Below are positions 4,738-6,920 of a DNA stretch of 6,920 nucleotides, piece by piece. Position numbers and translations under genes: made by a program. Location of the stretch: NCBI GenBank assembly GCA_041946675.1, contig JBHGAU010000108.1, positions 1 to 6,920 on the forward strand. Reading direction: 5' to 3'. Source of the DNA: CAWBKV01 sp041946675 (lineage in GTDB: Archaea > Halobacteriota > Methanosarcinia > Methanotrichales > Methanotrichaceae). The first letter of the stretch is position 1. Each line of letters begins with the position of its first letter. The notes beneath the pieces are model-generated. The model made no database searches. It saw nothing but the letters and a program-made list of their open reading frames with translations, and had not been told where the DNA came from.

Positions 4738-6552
4738 ATGCAAAAGATCAAACTCCTCGACGAGGATACAATAAACAAGATCGCTGCAGGCGAGGTCATC
4801 GAGAGGCCTGCTTCCGTTGTTAAGGAACTTGTAGAGAACTCCATCGATGCAGGTGCGACCAGAATACTCATCGAAGTGGAGGACGGCGGAAAAATCCTGA
4901 TCAAAGTAACCGATGACGGCTGCGGCATCGATCGTGAAGACCTCTCCCTGGCCTTCCACAAACACGCCACCTCCAAGATCTCTGGAGCCGAAGATCTTGG
5001 GAACATATCTACATTGGGATTCCGGGGCGAAGCTCTCGCCAGCATCGCCAGCGTGGCAGGATCAGTCGAGGTCTATACCAAGCCCAGATCTGGCCTGACT
5101 GGAACCTATATGTCGATTGAGAACGGCAAAACGACAAAGGCCAAGGAGATAGGTTGTCCAATAGGCACCAGCATAGCTGTCAGAAATCTATTCAGCAACG
5201 TCCCGGCCAGACGCAAGCACCTGAAGAGCGCCAGCGATGAGATGGCTCACATCATCGGCCTGGTGCAGGAGCTGGCTATAATCAATTATGGAATATCCTT
5301 CGAGCTTTTTACCGGAAGGAGAACCATCTTCAAATCACATAAATCATCGAGCTGGAACGATGCTCTTCTGAAGATCCTGGGTCTGGAGGTGGTCAAGGGA
5401 CTAATTCCCTTTGAGGCGGAGATCAAAGATTGCAAAATAGTGGGCTCGGTCGGAGATCCTCTGACCATCAGGAGCAGTCCCGATTGGATTTACCTGTATG
5501 TGAATAGCAGATCAGTTACCTCCAAGGCTCTGCTGTCGGCTCTGAGAGAGGCCTACAGGACACTGATACCTCTCGGCAAAAATCCGATAGCAGTTGTATC
5601 TCTGGAGATCAATCCGGCTCTGATAGATGTGAATGTCCATCCGGCAAAGAAGGAGATTAGGCTCCTCAATGAGAATGAGATAGCTGCTTTGCTAACAAAT
5701 GCCGTGATCAAGGCTCTTCAGTCCCGGTCTGGGGTCAGGTCGATAATAGGACAGAACGGGCAAAGGCCTACTGCTGCTCTGCCTGAGAATAAGGACAGGA
5801 TAATTACCCATCCGGGCGAGCAGAGAACGCTTCCGCTGGGCCAGAACTATGACCGCATCGGAATAATGCTGACTAAGACCCTTCGGCAGGAGCAGCCGGA
5901 GGAGGGTCTGGCAGGTAGGGGTATTATCGGTGGCAGCAGTATCGGGGGCATCATTGATCGGAAAGCCGAACTTGAAAAACCGAAATTGAATATTCTGGGG
6001 CAGATCCAGAAGCTGTACATAGTTGCCGAAAGTGAGGAAGGCATGATGCTGATAGACCAGCATGCTGCAGCTGAGAGGATCAGGTTCGAGATGCTAAAAG
6101 AGAAGTACAGGACCAGAAAGATCGCCCAAGAGTTGGTGGAGCCGGTGACCATTGAGCTGACACCCAAAGAGCAGGTCCAACTTGAATCCTGGATTGAGGT
6201 ATTGAGCGATATAGGCTTTGACATCTCTCATTTCGGAGGAAGTACCTATAATATTAGGTCTGTTCCGGCAATTGGATCGAAGCTGGAAAGCCCTCAAGCG
6301 GTGCATGATGTTTTGAGAGATCTGTTCTCCTCAGGCAAAATTGGACCCGATTCTACCAGCCGTGAAGAGATACTGAAGCTCCTGGCCTGCAGAGGCTCGA
6401 TCAAATCCGGCAAAGAGCTGACATTGGAGGAGATGAAAGAGCTCTTGAAGAAGCTTTTTGCCTGCGAGAGTCCCAGGACATGTCCCCACGGAAGGCCGGT
6501 GGCGGTTGTGTTGGATGAGGAGGAGCTTGAGAGGCTTTTTGGAAGGAGATAA
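4738..6552 (+). CDS. mutL: DNA mismatch repair protein MutL, endonuclease type
   Basis: The 604-residue protein couples mismatch recognition by MutS to strand incision and removal. The N-terminal GHKL ATPase has INKIAAGEVIERP (12-24), KELVENSIDAGA (29-40) with Glu30 and Asn34, VTDDGCGI (57-64) with Asp59, KHATSKI (75-81) and STLGFRGEALASI (91-103). The transducer domain ends in NVHPAKKEIRL (299-309) with Lys304. A variable linker (about 330-415) leads to the C-terminal dimerisation and nuclease domain: the metal-binding DQHAAAERIRFE (440-451, DQHAx2Ex4E), ACRGSIKSGKEL (550-561), CPHGRPVAVV (582-591) and a final LERLFGRR. These motifs mark a nicking MutL like that of Bacillus or Thermus, unlike E. 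coli MutL. Mesophilic archaea are thought to have acquired MutS/MutL from bacteria. No mutS is in the window. All parts are intact. Confidence 0.98.
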   Translation: MQKIKLLDEDTINKIAAGEVIERPASVVKELVENSIDAGATRILIEVEDGGKILIKVTDDGCGIDREDLSLAFHKHATSKISGAEDLGNISTLGFRGEALASIASVAGSVEVYTKPRSGLTGTYMSIENGKTTKAKEIGCPIGTSIAVRNLFSNVPARRKHLKSASDEMAHIIGLVQELAIINYGISFELFTGRRTIFKSHKSSSWNDALLKILGLEVVKGLIPFEAEIKDCKIVGSVGDPLTIRSSPDWIYLYVNSRSVTSKALLSALREAYRTLIPLGKNPIAVVSLEINPALIDVNVHPAKKEIRLLNENEIAALLTNAVIKALQSRSGVRSIIGQNGQRPTAALPENKDRIITHPGEQRTLPLGQNYDRIGIMLTKTLRQEQPEEGLAGRGIIGGSSIGGIIDRKAELEKPKLNILGQIQKLYIVAESEEGMMLIDQHAAAERIRFEMLKEKYRTRKIAQELVEPVTIELTPKEQVQLESWIEVLSDIGFDISHFGGSTYNIRSVPAIGSKLESPQAVHDVLRDLFSSGKIGPDSTSREEILKLLACRGSIKSGKELTLEEMKELLKKLFACESPRTCPHGRPVAVVLDEEELERLFGRR

Positions 6553-6583
6553 TTTGCTAAATTCAAGAGCTTTATACTTCCTT

Positions 6584-6597
6584 CTTCCGGTGGAAGG
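6584..6597 (+). terminator. Weak hairpin after mutL
   Basis: CTTCC (6584-6588) and GGAAG (6592-6596) form a 5-bp stem around GGT, 31 bases after the mutL stop, followed by GTTT. The short stem and short T-run make it only a weak candidate for ending the mutL transcript before the separate cas1 promoter. Confidence 0.35.
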
Positions 6598-6641
6598 TTT
6601 CAGAAACCGGTATTGATGCCAGTGAGCTCCCTCCCAAAATA

Positions 6642-6650
6642 AAAATATAA
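6642..6650 (+). promoter_or_regulatory. TATA box of cas1
   Basis: AAAATATAA is centred about 36 bases before the cas1 ATG, with an A-rich stretch in front. Transcription should start near 6672, giving a leader of about 10 bases with no Shine-Dalgarno site. The predicted start falls inside a perfect 8-bp palindrome, GAGGCCTC (6670-6677), which may be coincidental or a regulator site. Confidence 0.55.
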
Positions 6651-6681
6651 GTTCAACAGCTTTAGCTCTGAGGCCTCGCTT

Positions 6682-6920
6682 ATGTCCCGCATCATCCTCA
6701 CCGACCGCGGCAGCTTCCTCGGCAAGTCGGGCGAGCAGTTCCGAATCTCTCGAAAGGAGGGTCCAGAATCCCTCGTCCCGGCCCGCAAGGTAGAGCAGAT
6801 CCTAGTCCTCGGCAGCGGCATATCCATCTCTTCTGACGCCATTGAGATGGCAGACGAGCTCGGCGTCGAGATTGTCTTTGCGAACTACTACGGCAAACCC
6901 CTGGCACGCCTAATTCCGGC
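6682..6920 (+). CDS. cas1: CRISPR-associated endonuclease Cas1, N-terminal part (runs off the window)
   Basis: Seventy-nine codons and two further bases are visible, beginning MSRIILTDRGSFLGKSGEQF. Cas1 is the metal-dependent integrase that, with Cas2, inserts new spacers into CRISPR arrays. Only the N-terminal beta-strand domain is present. Its hallmarks are the L-x-K strand start, PARKVEQILVLGSGISISSDAIEMADELGVEIVFANYYGKPLARLIP (the I-x-V-x-G and I-S-S-D-A-I turn, then F-x-x-x-x-G-x-P-x-A). The catalytic Glu, His and Asp of the C-terminal helical domain lie beyond the right edge, so integrity and subtype cannot be judged. It is the first gene after its own TATA box and the reading frame is open to the edge, so cas2 and other cas genes or an array are likely to the right. 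No CRISPR repeats lie in the window. Confidence 0.9.
   Translation, partial: MSRIILTDRGSFLGKSGEQFRISRKEGPESLVPARKVEQILVLGSGISISSDAIEMADELGVEIVFANYYGKPLARLIP

Noticed and set aside
4725..6566. Minus-strand open frames of up to 125 codons opposite mutL
   Set aside because: Shadows of the intact mutL frame; no motifs and no start signals.
6600..6907. Minus-strand open frames over the cas1 start
   Set aside because: Arginine/serine-rich shadow frames opposite a clear Cas1 N-terminus.
1..6920. CRISPR repeat array
   Set aside because: No regularly spaced direct repeats were seen anywhere in the window despite the cas1 start at the right edge.

Overview
The window looks like chromosomal DNA of a methanogenic euryarchaeon, most plausibly Methanosarcinales and perhaps Methanothrix-like. 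This is inferred from archaeal TATA-type boxes placed so that transcripts would be leaderless or nearly so, few Shine-Dalgarno sites, heavy use of AGG/AGA and ATA codons, and a bacterial-type endonuclease MutL of the kind found in mesophilic methanogens. The species cannot be named from the sequence alone.

Layout from the left. Positions 1-288 hold a decayed IS630-family transposase with a frameshift and an internal deletion. A small YciI-fold protein (352-678) follows behind its own TATA box. A full-length adenine deaminase (920-2641) comes next and would feed adenine into the hypoxanthine salvage route. Its end overlaps a doubtful 32-codon ORF. Positions 2764-2899 carry only the two ends of a flavodoxin-fold NAD(P)H:quinone oxidoreductase, joined at a short perfect inverted repeat. 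The stop codon of this relic overlaps the start of an AT-rich gene for an exported protein of unknown function (2896-3498). Two hairpins, one with a cUUCGg tetraloop, lie just after that gene.

Positions 3499-3903 contain no convincing intact gene, only a weak minus-strand ORF that resembles the N-terminus of a methyltransferase. On the minus strand, 4488-3904 is a tight two-gene unit: a winged-helix ArsR-like regulator followed immediately by a small two-helix membrane protein with a charged helical tail. A near-perfect palindrome sits exactly on the regulator's start region and is a good candidate for an autoregulatory operator.

Divergently, on the plus strand, mutL (4738-6552) encodes a complete mismatch-repair ATPase/endonuclease. 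After a weak hairpin and a new TATA box, cas1 begins at 6682 and runs off the right edge, so a CRISPR-Cas adaptation locus probably continues to the right. No CRISPR repeat array lies inside the window.

Most genes here appear to be independent transcription units. The only clear operon is the regulator/membrane-protein pair. The left half and the 2.7-3.9 kb stretch show gene decay. I found no clearly new defence or regulatory system. The regulator/membrane-protein pair with its start-site palindrome, and the unknown exported protein, are the parts least explained by known biology.
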